From Lederbergia lenta NBRC 16444 (GTDB taxonomy: Bacteria; Bacillota; Bacilli; Bacillales; Bacillaceae_C): a DNA stretch of 64,000 nt. The stretch's first letter is position 1. Each line of letters begins with the position of its first letter. The stretch covers positions 744,001 to 808,000 of the forward strand of contig NZ_BCVC01000001.1 of NCBI RefSeq assembly GCF_001591545.1. Direction: 5' to 3'. Positions 36,403 to 48,236 of this stretch are shown here, one piece after another. The notes below the pieces were generated by a model. It saw only the letters and a program-made list of their open reading frames with translations, searched no databases and had not been told where the DNA came from. Position numbers and translations under genes: made by a program.

Positions 36403-37422
36403 ATGAATGCATGGAAAAAGATTGAACAGAAACAATTTTCGCCTGTATATTTATTATACGGAACAGAGAGCTTTTTAATCAATGAGACAAAGCAAAAATT
36501 AGTGGCGAATGTGTTAACGAAAGAGGATTTAGATTTTAATTTATCTGTATATGATTTAGAGGAAACCCCAATTGAAGTAGCTTTAGAGGATGCAGAAACA
36601 ATTCCATTCATTGGAGAGAAAAAGTTAGTTATTCTGCATAATCCCGTATTTTTAACAGCAGAAAAACAGAAAAATAAAATAGAGCATAACGTAAAAAAAT
36701 TGGAGGCCTATCTACAAACACCTCCATCATATTCGATTGTTGTATTTGCTAGTACATATGAAAAATTAGATGAACGCAAAAAAATAACAAAGCTGCTTAA
36801 GAAAACAGCAGAAGTTATTGAAGTGAAAAAGATGGGGGAACCTGAGTTAAAAGTATGGATCAGAGAAAAAACTGCTGAGAATGAAGTGCAAATAGATGAA
36901 TCAGCAATTGATTTTTTACTCGTTTTGGTTGGATCAGATTTAATGAAGCTAGATACTGAAATTCAAAAATTATCTTTGTTTGCTGCTGATACGAAAAGAA
37001 TAGATGAGAACATGGTGGAAGATTTGACATCTAGGTCGATTGAACAAAACATCTTTTCTTTAGTAGACAAGGTAGTTCAGCGTAAAATGGACGAAGCGTT
37101 TCGAATATATTACGATTTGCGTAAACAAAACGAAGAGCCAATAAAAATACTCGCACTTTTAGCGAGTCAGTTCAGGTTGATTTATCAGGTGAAGGAGCTA
37201 ATGAAAAGGGGGTATGGACAGCAGCAAATTGCTTCCACATTAAAAACTCATCCATTTCGTGTAAAGCTCGCATCTGGTCAAGCACGTTCTTTTTCGGAAG
37301 AAGCGCTAGGAGAAATTATGAATTTGCTCGCTAATAGCGATGAACATCTAAAAACCGGTGCGAGTAGTCGGGATCTTGCACTTGAACTTTTTCTTTTTAA
37401 ACTTGGGAGCTTGAAAGTGTAA
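36403..37422 (+). CDS. holA: DNA polymerase III subunit delta (YqeN)
   Basis: The delta subunit of the clamp loader, which opens the beta clamp. The 339-residue protein begins MNAWKKIEQKQFSPVYLLYGTESFLINE, the AAA+-like fold without a functional P-loop. It continues with DLMKLDTEIQKLSLFA and SIEQNIFSLVDKVVQRKMDEAF and ends with the clamp-loader collar domain. GAGAGAGGG lies about 11 bases before the ATG. The 315-base space from yqzM holds no other gene that I can see. Confidence 0.92.
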   Translation: MNAWKKIEQKQFSPVYLLYGTESFLINETKQKLVANVLTKEDLDFNLSVYDLEETPIEVALEDAETIPFIGEKKLVILHNPVFLTAEKQKNKIEHNVKKLEAYLQTPPSYSIVVFASTYEKLDERKKITKLLKKTAEVIEVKKMGEPELKVWIREKTAENEVQIDESAIDFLLVLVGSDLMKLDTEIQKLSLFAADTKRIDENMVEDLTSRSIEQNIFSLVDKVVQRKMDEAFRIYYDLRKQNEEPIKILALLASQFRLIYQVKELMKRGYGQQQIASTLKTHPFRVKLASGQARSFSEEALGEIMNLLANSDEHLKTGASSRDLALELFLFKLGSLKV

Positions 37423-37428
37423 AAAAAT

Positions 37429-37459
37429 AAAAAACGACTCCAAAATGGGGTCGTTTTTT
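37429..37459. terminator. Bidirectional terminator between holA and rpsT
   Basis: AAAACGACTCC and GGGGTCGTTTT form the stem around AAAAT, with A and T runs on both sides, so it can serve both convergent genes. Confidence 0.92.
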
Positions 37460-37469
37460 TGTTGCCATA

Positions 37470-37733
37470 TTATGCAGTTGCTTTGCTTAATTTTTTTGCT
37501 AGACGTGCTTTTTGACGGTTAGCTGTGTTTTTATGAATTAAGCCTTTTGTTGCAGCTTTGTCTAAGTGTTTGATAGCAACTTTAAACAAATCTTTCGCAG
37601 TTTCTTCGTTTTGGTCTACAGCAGTTTCGAATTTCTTAACAGCTGTACGCATAGCAGATTTAACTGCAATGTTTTGTGCGCTTTTTTGTTCGTTGATTCT
37701 CACGCGTTTAATAGCTGATTTGATGTTTGGCAA
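37470..37733 (-). CDS. rpsT: 30S ribosomal protein S20
   Basis: An 87-residue primary 16S rRNA binding protein. It begins MPNIKSAIKRVRINEQKSAQN and ends TKGLIHKNTANRQKARLAKKLSKA, both family signatures. The start is TTG 37733, eight bases after AGGAGG; a frame-extending GTG at 37742 overlaps that ribosome binding site. A non-ATG start is also used for S20 in other bacteria and may limit its expression. Confidence 0.96.
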   Translation of the reverse strand: MPNIKSAIKRVRINEQKSAQNIAVKSAMRTAVKKFETAVDQNEETAKDLFKVAIKHLDKAATKGLIHKNTANRQKARLAKKLSKATA

Positions 37734-37793
37734 TGCATTCACCTCCTGACGAATATCGAGGTTTTATTGTCACTCGAATTTCACGGTTCATTA

Positions 37794-37821
37794 ATAATAA
37801 GAACAAGAGATATTTTATCAA
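37794..37821 (-). promoter_or_regulatory. SigA-type promoter of rpsT
   Basis: On the minus strand TTGATA (37821-37816), 16 bases and TATTAT (37799-37794). The predicted 5' UTR is about 55 bases. Confidence 0.5.
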
Positions 37822-37933
37822 ACCAGTGAGGAGAATGCAATACAATTTCCCTGAGCAAATAGATTTTTGAATGAAAATAAGCCATTGGGAAAAGCTTGAA
37901 AGTAAAGTATTTATATTTAGGAGGCTCTAATAG

Positions 37934-39067
37934 ATGGAAAAGGGTGAATTAGATTTAAGCTCTTACAATGTAAGAACGGACTTAGCATCTGAAGCATTTG
38001 AAATGGCACTTGCACAACTAGCTATGAATAAAAGTGATAAAGATATCGTTAAGCATAGAGAAATTGAAGGAGTTATTTTCAAAGAAAAAATGGAAGGGGA
38101 TGTAAAGATAACTTCCACAGAGATTACGCAAGAGGGTGCCGCTAGATTAGGGAAAAAGCAAGGAAATTATTTAACGATAGAGGTGCAAGGGATAAGAACG
38201 CAAGATAGTGTTGTACAACAACAGGCACAGGAAATATTTACGCGAGAATTTAGTTCTTTTTTAGAAATGTGTAATATCCCTAAAACGGCAAGTTGTTTAG
38301 TTGTAGGTCTTGGAAACTGGAATGTAACTCCAGATTCGCTGGGACCCCTTGTTTGTGAAAATCTAATCGTAACAAGACATTTATTTGAGCTAGAGCCAGA
38401 TCATGTAGAGGAGAGTTATAGATCTGTTAGTGCTCTATCCCCAGGTGTGATGGGGATTACGGGGATAGAAACAAGTGATATTATCTTCGGTGTATCCAAA
38501 AATTCAAAACCTGATTTTATTATTGCTCTAGATGCGCTTGCATCGCGATCGATCGAGAGAGTGAACTCAACAATCCAAATTTCTGATACGGGCATCCATC
38601 CTGGTTCCGGTGTTGGTAATAAACGTAAAGAGATAAGCAAAGAAACATTAGGTGTTCCTGTTATCTCCATAGGTGTACCAACGGTTGTGGATGCAGTAAC
38701 AATTACTAGTGATACGATCGATTTTTTATTAAAGCATTTCGGCAAGGAACTTGAGGAATCAGGTAGACCTTCGCGATCTCTTGCTCCAGCCGGTCTTACA
38801 TTTGGTGAGAAACGCAAGTTAACAGATGAGGATTTACCAGAAGAGAAAGAAAGAAAAACTTTTTTGGGTATCGTCGGAACATTAGAAGAAGAGGATAAGC
38901 GGAAATTAATTCAAGAAGTTTTAGCCCCCCTTGGTCATAATTTAATGGTCACACCGAAAGAGGTAGATGTTTTCATAGAAGACATGGCAAATTTGCTTGC
39001 AACAGGGTTAAATGCGGCTCTTCATTCCGCCGTAGACAAGACAGATGCAGGTTTCAAAACAAGGTAA
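37934..39067 (+). CDS. gpr: Germination protease GPR
   Basis: GPR degrades the small acid-soluble spore proteins at germination and is made as a zymogen in the forespore. The 377-residue protein has the short N-terminal propeptide [18 protein letters not shown], whose cleavage site resembles SASP sites. Core motifs are [17 protein letters not shown] near 133, [33 protein letters not shown] near 194 and a conserved C-terminal domain. AGGAGGC precedes ATG 37934. spoIIP, normally next, is missing. Confidence 0.95.
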   Translation: MEKGELDLSSYNVRTDLASEAFEMALAQLAMNKSDKDIVKHREIEGVIFKEKMEGDVKITSTEITQEGAARLGKKQGNYLTIEVQGIRTQDSVVQQQAQEIFTREFSSFLEMCNIPKTASCLVVGLGNWNVTPDSLGPLVCENLIVTRHLFELEPDHVEESYRSVSALSPGVMGITGIETSDIIFGVSKNSKPDFIIALDALASRSIERVNSTIQISDTGIHPGSGVGNKRKEISKETLGVPVISIGVPTVVDAVTITSDTIDFLLKHFGKELEESGRPSRSLAPAGLTFGEKRKLTDEDLPEEKERKTFLGIVGTLEEEDKRKLIQEVLAPLGHNLMVTPKEVDVFIEDMANLLATGLNAALHSAVDKTDAGFKTR

Positions 39068-39128
39068 AATAGCAGTTCTATCAATTTAAAGAAAAGCATA
39101 TAAATATGCTAGAAGGCAGGTGGCGAGT

Positions 39129-39455
39129 TTGAGGAATTTCATTGTGAAATGCATGCTATTAATACTTGTATTGTATGCAGGAATTCTAATTGGAATGGAA
39201 AAATCCAGTGATGAGAAAAAGCAAAGTAGTTATGAAATTTACTCACTTCAATCACCTAGTCATATAAATGAAAATGATGCCAAAGAAATTGAAGCTACAC
39301 TGATGAAAAATAATAGAGAGTTGATTGACGAGGAAGAAAAGCTTCAGGTAAATAAAGATAAAGTTAGCTACTTATCTGAGGCCGGAAAGATATTAGCCTC
39401 TGTAGTTACAGGAGTAGTAAATAAAGTAATTGATGTTTTAACTAATTTAATTTAA
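39129..39455 (+). CDS. yqxA: YqxA family membrane protein (DUF3679)
   Basis: A 108-residue protein with one N-terminal transmembrane helix (about 5-21, FIVKCMLLILVLYAGILIG) and a charged, mostly helical outer part. A hydrophobic C-terminal helix ends it (SVVTGVVNKVIDVLTNLI). TTG 39129 is chosen because AGGTGG precedes it by 5 bases; GTG 39120 lies in that site. Position (upstream of lepA) and pattern match B. subtilis YqxA. Function is unknown. Confidence 0.7.
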   Translation: MRNFIVKCMLLILVLYAGILIGMEKSSDEKKQSSYEIYSLQSPSHINENDAKEIEATLMKNNRELIDEEEKLQVNKDKVSYLSEAGKILASVVTGVVNKVIDVLTNLI

Positions 39456-39779
39456 AGAGTTTTTAATAGATCTAATTGTATAAAAAGGCATTACTCTGTC
39501 TTAGTTTGATCGTACGGAACGTTTTAGTACATCGATCATGCGAAATGCCTGGAAATATATCTAACTGTAACGTAATAATGTTCACTTGTTTTCTCCCGTT
39601 TATGGCCAGTAAACGTTTATCCATTGCTAGTAAGAAACTTCTGACAGCTAGTATAAGTATCGTAACCGCTTGAAATACGCATCGACGGCCAGTAAGCATG
39701 GAAAATGATGTATAAGGGATAGAGAAATTTGTTAACCCTAGTTCGTTAAGTGTATACAGAAAGATTATTATGTATGATG

Positions 39780-39806
39780 AGTGCATCCAAATGGATGTAC
39801 TTTTTT
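39780..39806 (+). terminator. Terminator downstream of yqxA
   Basis: AGTGCATCC pairs with GGATGTACT around AAAT, then T6. It is 325 bases after the yqxA stop. Confidence 0.75.
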
Positions 39807-39886
39807 CTTGTCTAGCTTTTATAACAAAAGTAGAATCGTGGTTAAAAGTTTTGGTTCTAGTCAATGTTTCCTCTATCTTTGTACTT

Positions 39887-39976
39887 TGGACTAAAGCCGC
39901 CACGTCCTGTGACAACGCCTACGCACCTACACGTAAGCTCAGTTTGTACGTCGCTAAACAAACGCTTTCGCTTTTC
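39887..39976 (-). repeat. Dispersed intergenic repeat, copy F
   Basis: On the minus strand it reads AAAAGCGAAAGCGTTTGTTT, AGCGACGTACAAACTGAGC, ACGTAGGTGCGTAGGCG-like sequence and ACAGGACGTGGCGGCTTTAG. The first 40 bases match copies D and E closely. GACGTGGC is shared with copy D. Confidence 0.65.
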
Positions 39977-40051
39977 TATATTTGCTCATTGATTTATTCG
40001 CTGATATAATTTAACCTAGCATACATGCGCCGATTAACAGGAGTGAAGAAG

Positions 40052-41887
40052 ATGAATCATGATGAAAAATTAAAAAGACAAGAAAAGATCCGTAACTTTT
40101 CGATTATTGCCCATATCGATCATGGGAAATCGACATTAGCAGATAGAATTTTAGAACAGACGAAGGCATTGACTTCACGCGAAATGAAAAGCCAACTGCT
40201 TGATTCCATGGATTTGGAACGAGAGCGGGGCATTACTATTAAATTAAATGCGGTTCAATTAACATATCGTGCAAAAGATGGTGAAGATTATATTCTTCAT
40301 CTAATCGATACACCTGGACACGTAGATTTTACCTATGAGGTTTCTAGGAGTCTTGCTGCTTGTGAGGGGGCAATTCTTGTTGTAGATGCTGCTCAAGGGA
40401 TTGAAGCGCAAACTTTAGCGAACGTTTATTTAGCATTAGACAATGACTTGGAAATTCTACCTGTCATTAATAAAATTGACTTACCTGCTGCTGAACCAGA
40501 TCGTGTGAAACAAGAAATTGAAGATGTGATCGGTTTAGATGCCTCAGAAGCGGTCCATGCTTCTGCCAAGGCAGGCATAGGTATCGAAGATATTCTTGAA
40601 CAAATTGTTGAAAAGGTACCTGCGCCTCAAGGTGATCCAAGTGCACCTTTAAAAGCTTTAATCTTCGACTCGATATATGATGCTTATCGAGGCGTTATCG
40701 CATCCATTCGTATAATGGAAGGGACCGTAAAAGTCGGCGATAAAATTAAAATGATGGCCACAGGAAAAGAATTCGAAGTATTAGAGGTTGGTGTACATGC
40801 ACCAAAACCGGTACTTGTAGATGAATTAACTGTGGGAGATGTTGGTTTTTTAACCGCTGCTATTAAAAAAGTCGGCGATACAACAGTAGGAGATACAATT
40901 ACTCACGCAAATAATCCTGCAGCGGAACCTTTATCTGGATATAGAAGGATGAATCCTATGGTGTTTTGTGGGCTATATCCAATTGATTCCGCAAAGTTTA
41001 ATGACTTGAGAGAAGCTTTAGAAAAATTAGAATTAAATGATTCGGCGTTAGAATATGAGCCAGAAACGTCACAAGCGCTAGGTTTCGGATTCCGTTGTGG
41101 TTTTCTAGGTCTATTACATATGGAGATCATACAAGAAAGAATTGAACGTGAATTTAAAATAGATTTAATTACAACAGCACCAAGTGTTATTTACAAAGTG
41201 TATATGACAGATGGAACGGAACTTTCCGTTGATAATCCATCTAATATGCCTGATCCGCAAAAGATCGATCATGTAGAAGAGCCATATGTAAAAGCATCCA
41301 TGATGGTTCCGAATGATTATGTTGGAGCAGTGATGGAATTAGCTCAGGATAAGCGAGGGAACTTTGTAGACATGCAATATCTTGACGATATTCGTGTAAA
41401 TGTCGTCTACGAAATTCCACTTGCTGAGATTGTATATGATTTTTTTGACCAATTAAAATCTAATACAAAGGGTTACGCTTCGTTTGATTATGAACTGATA
41501 GGCTATCAACCATCGAATTTAGTGAAGATGGATATTTTACTTAATACAGAAAAAGTGGATGCATTAAGCTTTATTGTCCATCGAGACTTTGCTTATGAAC
41601 GTGGAAAAACAATTGTAGAAAAGTTGAAAGAGCTTATACCTCGTCAACAATTTGAAGTTCCAGTTCAAGCTGCTATTGGTCAAAAGATCGTGGCAAGATC
41701 AACGATCAAATCTATGGGGAAAAACGTATTGGCGAAATGTTATGGTGGAGATATTTCACGGAAGCGTAAATTATTGGAGAAACAAAAAGAAGGTAAAAAA
41801 CGCATGAAACAAGTTGGTTCCGTTGAAGTCCCACAAGAAGCCTTTATGGCCGTATTGAAAAGAGATGAACCAGGTAAAAATAGCTGA
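40052..41887 (+). CDS. lepA: Elongation factor 4, LepA
   Basis: A ribosome-associated translational GTPase of 611 residues implicated in 30S biogenesis and back-translocation. G1 is AHIDHGKST near residue 20, switch [10 protein letters not shown] near 82 and G4 NKIDLP near 136. EF-G-like domains follow and the LepA-specific C-terminus ends [44 protein letters not shown] 40052 follows AGGAGTGA. A terminator at 41895 separates it from hemW. Confidence 0.97.
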   Translation: MNHDEKLKRQEKIRNFSIIAHIDHGKSTLADRILEQTKALTSREMKSQLLDSMDLERERGITIKLNAVQLTYRAKDGEDYILHLIDTPGHVDFTYEVSRSLAACEGAILVVDAAQGIEAQTLANVYLALDNDLEILPVINKIDLPAAEPDRVKQEIEDVIGLDASEAVHASAKAGIGIEDILEQIVEKVPAPQGDPSAPLKALIFDSIYDAYRGVIASIRIMEGTVKVGDKIKMMATGKEFEVLEVGVHAPKPVLVDELTVGDVGFLTAAIKKVGDTTVGDTITHANNPAAEPLSGYRRMNPMVFCGLYPIDSAKFNDLREALEKLELNDSALEYEPETSQALGFGFRCGFLGLLHMEIIQERIEREFKIDLITTAPSVIYKVYMTDGTELSVDNPSNMPDPQKIDHVEEPYVKASMMVPNDYVGAVMELAQDKRGNFVDMQYLDDIRVNVVYEIPLAEIVYDFFDQLKSNTKGYASFDYELIGYQPSNLVKMDILLNTEKVDALSFIVHRDFAYERGKTIVEKLKELIPRQQFEVPVQAAIGQKIVARSTIKSMGKNVLAKCYGGDISRKRKLLEKQKEGKKRMKQVGSVEVPQEAFMAVLKRDEPGKNS

Positions 41888-41894
41888 GCTAATC

Positions 41895-41941
41895 AAGGGA
41901 AGTAAAGCCTGATGCATAATCATGCTGCACTTCCCTTTTAT
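41895..41941 (+). terminator. Terminator after lepA
   Basis: AAGGGAAGT pairs with ACTTCCCTT and the T run continues; a second GCAT-rich hairpin sits inside the loop. Confidence 0.85.
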
Positions 41942-42027
41942 TGATAGGATTATTTCTTTCGTCATTCGAGAAGCACATGAAATTCATTATAGTATGTGTT
42001 TCAATTTCATAAAGGGATGTGAACAAA

Positions 42028-43158
42028 ATGAAAGCAGCATATATCCATATTCCTTTCTGTGAGCATATTTGTCATTATTGTGACTTTAATAAAGTGTTTC
42101 TTCAAGGACAACCAGTGGACGAATATATTAGTTTATTAAAAAAGGAATTTGAAATAGCAACTACGCAACATCCATTCGACCAATTAGAGACAATCTTTGT
42201 TGGTGGTGGAACGCCAACTGCTTTAAATGAAATGCAATTGGAAGCTCTTTGTAAGGGGATAGTAGAGTATTTACCAATCATGCCTAATGGAGAATTTACA
42301 TTTGAAGCAAATCCAGGGGATATGTCTGTTGAAAAATTACAAATCCTAGCTGATCATGGTGTGAATCGTTTAAGTTTCGGTGTCCAAGCTTTTAATGATG
42401 AATTATTAGCGAAAATAGGTAGGGCACACCGTGTGAAAGATGTGTATACAACAATTGAAAAAGCTCAAAAACTTGGGTTTTCGAATATTAGTATAGATTT
42501 AATTTATGCCTTACCAACACAAACTACAGCGGATTTCAAAGCAACATTATCTGAAGCCCTTGCTTTAGATCTCCCTCATTACTCTGGTTATTCTTTGATT
42601 GTGGAGCCTAAAACTGTTTTCTACAATTTAAAGAGAAAAGGCAAATTGCACTTGCCTGGTGAAGACACAGAAACAGAGATGTTCACAATATTAATGGAGG
42701 AAATGGAGAAAAAGGGATTGAGGCAATATGAAATCAGTAATTTCTCTGAACCAGGTTTTGAAAGTAAACATAATTTAATATATTGGAATAACGAGGAGTA
42801 CTTTGGATTTGGAGCAGGTGCTCATGGATATATAAATAAGAAAAGATATTCCAACGCAGGTCCAATAAAAAAATACATGGATCCACTAAAAGATGGAGAG
42901 CTCCCAATTTTTGAGGAGAACCAAGTAACGAAGAAAGAAATGATGGAAGAAGAGATGTTCCTTGGATTAAGAAAAACAGTTGGTGTAGAGTTAGAACATT
43001 TTAAAGAAAAATATGGTGAAAGTCTTTTAGATGTTTTTAAATCGTCTATTTCGGAAATGGAAAGAAGAGAGCTTTTAATTAAGGAAGAAGGTTACCTACG
43101 TCTGACGGAGAAAGGCCGTTTTCTTGGTAATGAAGTATTTCAATCATTTCTTCTCTGA
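42028..43158 (+). CDS. hemW: Heme chaperone HemW, radical SAM family
   Basis: A coproporphyrinogen III oxidase-like protein that in characterised cases binds and delivers heme. The 376-residue protein carries the radical SAM cluster motif CEHICHYCDF (CxxxCxxC). It lacks the additional downstream cysteine of HemN, which favours HemW. Further motifs are FVGGGTPTAL, EANPGDM, RLSFGVQAFN and YEISNF. ATG 42028 is preferred over GTG 42019, which is too close to AGGG. It lies between lepA and hrcA as in B. subtilis. Confidence 0.92.
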   Translation: MKAAYIHIPFCEHICHYCDFNKVFLQGQPVDEYISLLKKEFEIATTQHPFDQLETIFVGGGTPTALNEMQLEALCKGIVEYLPIMPNGEFTFEANPGDMSVEKLQILADHGVNRLSFGVQAFNDELLAKIGRAHRVKDVYTTIEKAQKLGFSNISIDLIYALPTQTTADFKATLSEALALDLPHYSGYSLIVEPKTVFYNLKRKGKLHLPGEDTETEMFTILMEEMEKKGLRQYEISNFSEPGFESKHNLIYWNNEEYFGFGAGAHGYINKKRYSNAGPIKKYMDPLKDGELPIFEENQVTKKEMMEEEMFLGLRKTVGVELEHFKEKYGESLLDVFKSSISEMERRELLIKEEGYLRLTEKGRFLGNEVFQSFLL

Positions 43159-43197
43159 CCTCTGATGCTTAATATATGTTTGTAGTGAGTAAAACCG

Positions 43198-43226
43198 TTG
43201 ACAGCAACCATACATTTTGTTATTTT
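43198..43226 (+). promoter_or_regulatory. SigA promoter of the dnaK operon
   Basis: TTGACA (43198-43203), 17 bases, TATTTT (43221-43226). The -10 is imperfect. It lies just ahead of the CIRCE operator. Confidence 0.65.
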
Positions 43227-43236
43227 TATTATAGAT

Positions 43237-43263
43237 TTAGCACTCAGGTGAATAGAGTGCTAA
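43237..43263 (+). promoter_or_regulatory. CIRCE operator for HrcA
   Basis: TTAGCACTC-N9-GAGTGCTAA matches the CIRCE consensus perfectly. It overlaps the expected transcription start and lies 12 bases before hrcA, so HrcA represses its own heptacistronic operon. Confidence 0.97.
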
Positions 43264-43275
43264 CAGAGGTGATAA

Positions 43276-44307
43276 ATGTTGTTAACGGATCGTCAACTAC
43301 TTATACTTCAGGTAATTATTGATGACTTTATCCAATCTGCTCAACCCGTTGGCTCACGAAGCCTTTCCGAAAAACAAGGGATACTTTTAAGTTCAGCAAC
43401 AATTAGAAATGAAATGGCTGAATTAGAAGCTTTGGGATTTATTGAAAAAACACATACTTCTTCTGGGCGAGTTCCTTCTGAAAAAGGGTATCGCTATTAT
43501 GTGGATCATTTATTATCGCCACATGCGCTACACGCTGATGACATCAATAAAATCCATTCCGTTTTTGCAGAGAGAATTTATGAGTTGGAGAACATTGTTC
43601 AAAATTCAGCAAGGATATTGTCGGAGCTGACTAATTATACAGCTATATTGCTTGGCCCTGCAGTCAAAGAAAATAGATTAAGAAAACTGCAAATCGTCCC
43701 ACTTAATCAAGAGTCGGCAGTTGCGATAATTATTACAGATACGGGCCATGTCGAGAATCGAATCTTTACGCTTCCGGCAAATATTGTACCTGAAGAAATC
43801 GAAAAGCTTGTTAATATATTAAATCATAAGCTAAAAGGTATCCCGATCTCTGAACTTCAGGATACAATGCTTAAAGAAGTTGCAGATCTTTTACGGCAAA
43901 ATATACAGGAATATGATTATATACTGAAGACAATTACGGAAACGGTGAATATACCACTAGCAGAAAAACTATTTTTTGCTGGAAAAATGAATATGTTGAA
44001 TCAACCTGAATTCCATAATATTGATAAAGTTCGTGGATTATTGGATATGATAGAACAAGAACAGGGAATATATGAATTATTCAAGCACATACCTAGTGGG
44101 ATACATGTTAAAATCGGTAAAGAAAATAATCATTCAATAATGGAAAATTGCAGCCTGATTACGGCAACATATTCTATTGGACAGGAACCGGTTGGTACAA
44201 TTGCCATTTTGGGGCCAACAAGAATGGAATATTCACGAGTCATTACGTTGCTTGATTTTTTAAGCAAAGATATGAGTCTAGCTCTATCTAGGTTATACCA
44301 ACAATAA
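43276..44307 (+). CDS. hrcA: Heat-inducible transcription repressor HrcA
   Basis: HrcA binds CIRCE and represses class I heat-shock genes; its folding depends on GroEL. The 343-residue protein has the N-terminal winged helix ([29 protein letters not shown], then [18 protein letters not shown]). [17 protein letters not shown] follows, and the C-terminus ends with [26 protein letters not shown] precedes ATG 43276. First gene of hrcA-grpE-dnaK-dnaJ-prmA-rsmE-mtaB. Confidence 0.97.
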   Translation: MLLTDRQLLILQVIIDDFIQSAQPVGSRSLSEKQGILLSSATIRNEMAELEALGFIEKTHTSSGRVPSEKGYRYYVDHLLSPHALHADDINKIHSVFAERIYELENIVQNSARILSELTNYTAILLGPAVKENRLRKLQIVPLNQESAVAIIITDTGHVENRIFTLPANIVPEEIEKLVNILNHKLKGIPISELQDTMLKEVADLLRQNIQEYDYILKTITETVNIPLAEKLFFAGKMNMLNQPEFHNIDKVRGLLDMIEQEQGIYELFKHIPSGIHVKIGKENNHSIMENCSLITATYSIGQEPVGTIAILGPTRMEYSRVITLLDFLSKDMSLALSRLYQQ

Positions 44308-44343
44308 AACTTTGGAACATATCGCTCTATAGTTAGCGTTCCT

Positions 44344-44421
44344 GCCCTAGTCTTTCATGTATAGTATTTAGCTCAAGCATCCACCCATAAGTCAATCTAC
44401 TTGTGGATGGATAACTAGGGC
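44344..44421 (+). other. Nested stem-loop between hrcA and grpE
   Basis: GCCCTAGT (44344-44351) pairs with ACTAGGGC (44414-44421), enclosing a second stem CATCCAC/GTGGATG (44378-44409). In B. subtilis a stem-loop at this place marks a processing site that separates unstable hrcA mRNA from the stable grpE-dnaK part. Equivalent function here is inferred. Confidence 0.65.
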
Positions 44422-44453
44422 TAGAGGTCTTAGTATTTTAAGGAGGTGAAGTC

Positions 44454-45047
44454 ATGATAGATGAAACGAAGGTTACATCCGAACAAGCGCATGATACAGA
44501 TGAGGAGTCAATTGCAACTACTGAAGAAGAAATTCTAGAGGAAGTAGAAGTTGTTGAAGATGAGGCTGATATCACTGAAAGCGAATCTGATGAATCGAAT
44601 CAGAAAATTGCAGAGCTTGAAGCAAAACTAGCAGAATCAGAAAGCCGTTACTTGCGCTTGTATGCGGATTTTGAAAATTTCCGCCGTCGTTCCCAACTTG
44701 ACAGGGAAGCGGGTGAAAAATATAGAGCACAAAATTTAGTAACAAACCTTTTGCCAGCAATCGATAATTTCGAGCGAGCAATGCAAGTGGATCTTGATAA
44801 TGAACAGGCGAAATCGTTACTTACTGGTGTAGAAATGGTTTATCGCGGTATCATCGATGCGTTAAAACAAGAAGGTGCAGAGCAGATTGAAGCTGTAGGA
44901 GAAGAGTTTGATCCAAATCTCCACCAAGCTGTAATGCAAACAGAAGAGGAACAATATGGACCTAATATTGTTGTCGAAGAGTTCCAAAAAGGGTATAAAT
45001 TAAAAGATCGTGTTATCAGACCGTCAATGGTTAAAGTAAATAAATAA
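44454..45047 (+). CDS. grpE: Nucleotide exchange factor GrpE
   Basis: GrpE releases ADP from DnaK. The 197-residue protein has an acidic disordered N-terminus (about 1-45) and a long dimerisation helix ([29 protein letters not shown]). The C-terminal beta domain follows, with [11 protein letters not shown] and [37 protein letters not shown] precedes the ATG. Confidence 0.97.
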   Translation: MIDETKVTSEQAHDTDEESIATTEEEILEEVEVVEDEADITESESDESNQKIAELEAKLAESESRYLRLYADFENFRRRSQLDREAGEKYRAQNLVTNLLPAIDNFERAMQVDLDNEQAKSLLTGVEMVYRGIIDALKQEGAEQIEAVGEEFDPNLHQAVMQTEEEQYGPNIVVEEFQKGYKLKDRVIRPSMVKVNK

Positions 45048-45050
45048 TAG

Positions 45051-46910
<1,860 letters not shown>

Positions 46911-46921
46911 GCATATATGGT

Positions 46922-46962
46922 GACACATTGGCTAAACTGGCAATTGGCGAAGTCAATGTGTC
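46922..46962 (+). other. Stem-loop right after dnaK
   Basis: GACACATTG pairs with CAATGTGTC across a 23-base loop. There is no T run, so it is more likely an mRNA-stabilising hairpin for dnaK than a terminator. Confidence 0.55.
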
Positions 46963-46978
46963 CCACCAATGCGGATCT

Positions 46979-47016
46979 AAAAGTCAAAGCCTGTCATAAA
47001 CGGCTTTGACTTTTCT
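46979..47016 (+). terminator. Intrinsic terminator between dnaK and dnaJ
   Basis: AAAAGTCAAAGCC and GGCTTTGACTTTT form a perfect 13-base stem with a 10-base loop. It should make dnaJ and later genes less expressed than dnaK. Confidence 0.88.
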
Positions 47017-47035
47017 TATGTAGGTATTTGTTTCT

Positions 47036-47064
47036 TTCAATCCTTATGTCCGATGTGTTAAAAT
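47036..47064 (+). promoter_or_regulatory. Possible internal promoter for dnaJ
   Basis: TTTCAA, 17 bases, then TAAAAT (47059-47064) preceded by TGT as an extended -10. It follows the dnaK terminator and could drive the dnaJ-mtaB genes independently of CIRCE. Confidence 0.45.
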
Positions 47065-47099
47065 ATACGTTATGTGAAAAGATTCGGGAGTGTGTAGAG

Positions 47100-48215
47100 A
47101 TGAGTAAACGAGATTATTATGAAGTGTTAGGTGTAACAGAGGGTGCATCAAAAGATGAGATTAAAAAAGCATATAGGCGTCTTTCTAAAAAGTACCATCC
47201 AGATATTAATAAAGAACCTGGAGCAGATGAGAAATTTAAAGAGCTTACAGAAGCATATGAAGTACTGAATGATGATCAAAAACGTGCTCAATATGATCAA
47301 TTCGGACATCAGGGACCTCAAGGTTTTGGCGGTGGTTCGGACTTTGGTGGCGGCTTCGGCGGGTTTGAAGATATATTCAGTACTTTTTTCGGTGGCGGTG
47401 GGCGACGTGACCCTAATGCGCCGAGACAAGGGGCAGATCTCCAATACACGATGTCTATGACATTTGAAGAAGCTGTTTTTGGTAAAGATACGACAATTGA
47501 AATACCGAGAGAAGAAACTTGTGAAACTTGCGATGGTAGCGGTGCGAAACCTGGCACATCACCTGAAACATGTTCACATTGTAATGGTAGCGGTCAATTG
47601 AATGTAGAACAAAATACGCCTTTTGGCCGCATTGTTAATCGACGAGCTTGTAATTATTGTCAAGGAACAGGAAAAATAATTAAAGAAAAATGCCGCACAT
47701 GCGGTGGAGATGGCACAGTAAAAAAACGTAAAAAAATCAATGTCAAAATACCTCAAGGTGTCGATGACGGACAGCAAATGAGAGTTGCGGGGCAAGGGGA
47801 GCCTGGAATGAATGGTGGGCCTTCTGGCGATCTTTATGTAGTATTCCAAGTACGCGATCATGAGTTTTTCGAACGTGATGGAGATGATATTTACTGTGAG
47901 ATGCCAATTACATTTGTTCAAGCGGCACTTGGAGATGAGATTGAAGTTCCTACTTTATATGGAAAAGTAAAATTGAAAATTCCAGCAGGTACACAAACAG
48001 GTACTAGATTCCGTTTGCGCGGTAAAGGTGTGAAGAATGTCAGAGGGTATGGTGTTGGTGATCAACATATCCTAGTGAAAACTATTACACCAACTAAATT
48101 AACGGAACAACAGAAGCAAATGCTTCGCGATTTTGCTGATGTAAGTGGTAATGTCCCAGATGAACAACATGAAAGTTTCTTTGATAAAGTAAAGCGAGCT
48201 TTTAAAAGTGAGTAA
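47100..48215 (+). CDS. dnaJ: Co-chaperone DnaJ (Hsp40)
   Basis: A class A Hsp40, 371 residues. The J domain has YHPDINK with the HPD motif at about 33-35. A glycine/phenylalanine-rich linker follows ([18 protein letters not shown]). Four zinc repeats [24 protein letters not shown] and CRTCGGDG lie at about 143-205, then the client-binding domains. ATG 47100 follows GGGAGTGTGTAGAG; the longer upstream reading from 47028 overlaps promoter-like sequence and is rejected. Confidence 0.97.
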   Translation: MSKRDYYEVLGVTEGASKDEIKKAYRRLSKKYHPDINKEPGADEKFKELTEAYEVLNDDQKRAQYDQFGHQGPQGFGGGSDFGGGFGGFEDIFSTFFGGGGRRDPNAPRQGADLQYTMSMTFEEAVFGKDTTIEIPREETCETCDGSGAKPGTSPETCSHCNGSGQLNVEQNTPFGRIVNRRACNYCQGTGKIIKEKCRTCGGDGTVKKRKKINVKIPQGVDDGQQMRVAGQGEPGMNGGPSGDLYVVFQVRDHEFFERDGDDIYCEMPITFVQAALGDEIEVPTLYGKVKLKIPAGTQTGTRFRLRGKGVKNVRGYGVGDQHILVKTITPTKLTEQQKQMLRDFADVSGNVPDEQHESFFDKVKRAFKSE

Positions 48216-48236
48216 TTATGATTGGGGTCTAATGTA

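Larger units (their letters stand above)
39456..40024. other. Non-coding stretch between yqxA and lepA
   Basis: These 569 bases hold a terminator at 39780-39806 and repeat copy F at 39887-39976. The first 300 bases show no convincing gene on either strand: the open frames lack ribosome binding sites and family features. No spoIIP remnant was recognised. Confidence 0.6.

Noticed and set aside
37800-37933. SigG promoter for gpr
   Set aside because: Several AT-rich motifs exist, but none matches both the -35 and -10 of SigG at the right spacing.
39472-39915. A 147-codon open frame on the minus strand in the yqxA-lepA space
   Set aside because: No ribosome binding site, low-complexity composition, no family motif, and it covers the terminator at 39780; it looks like a chance frame in non-coding DNA.
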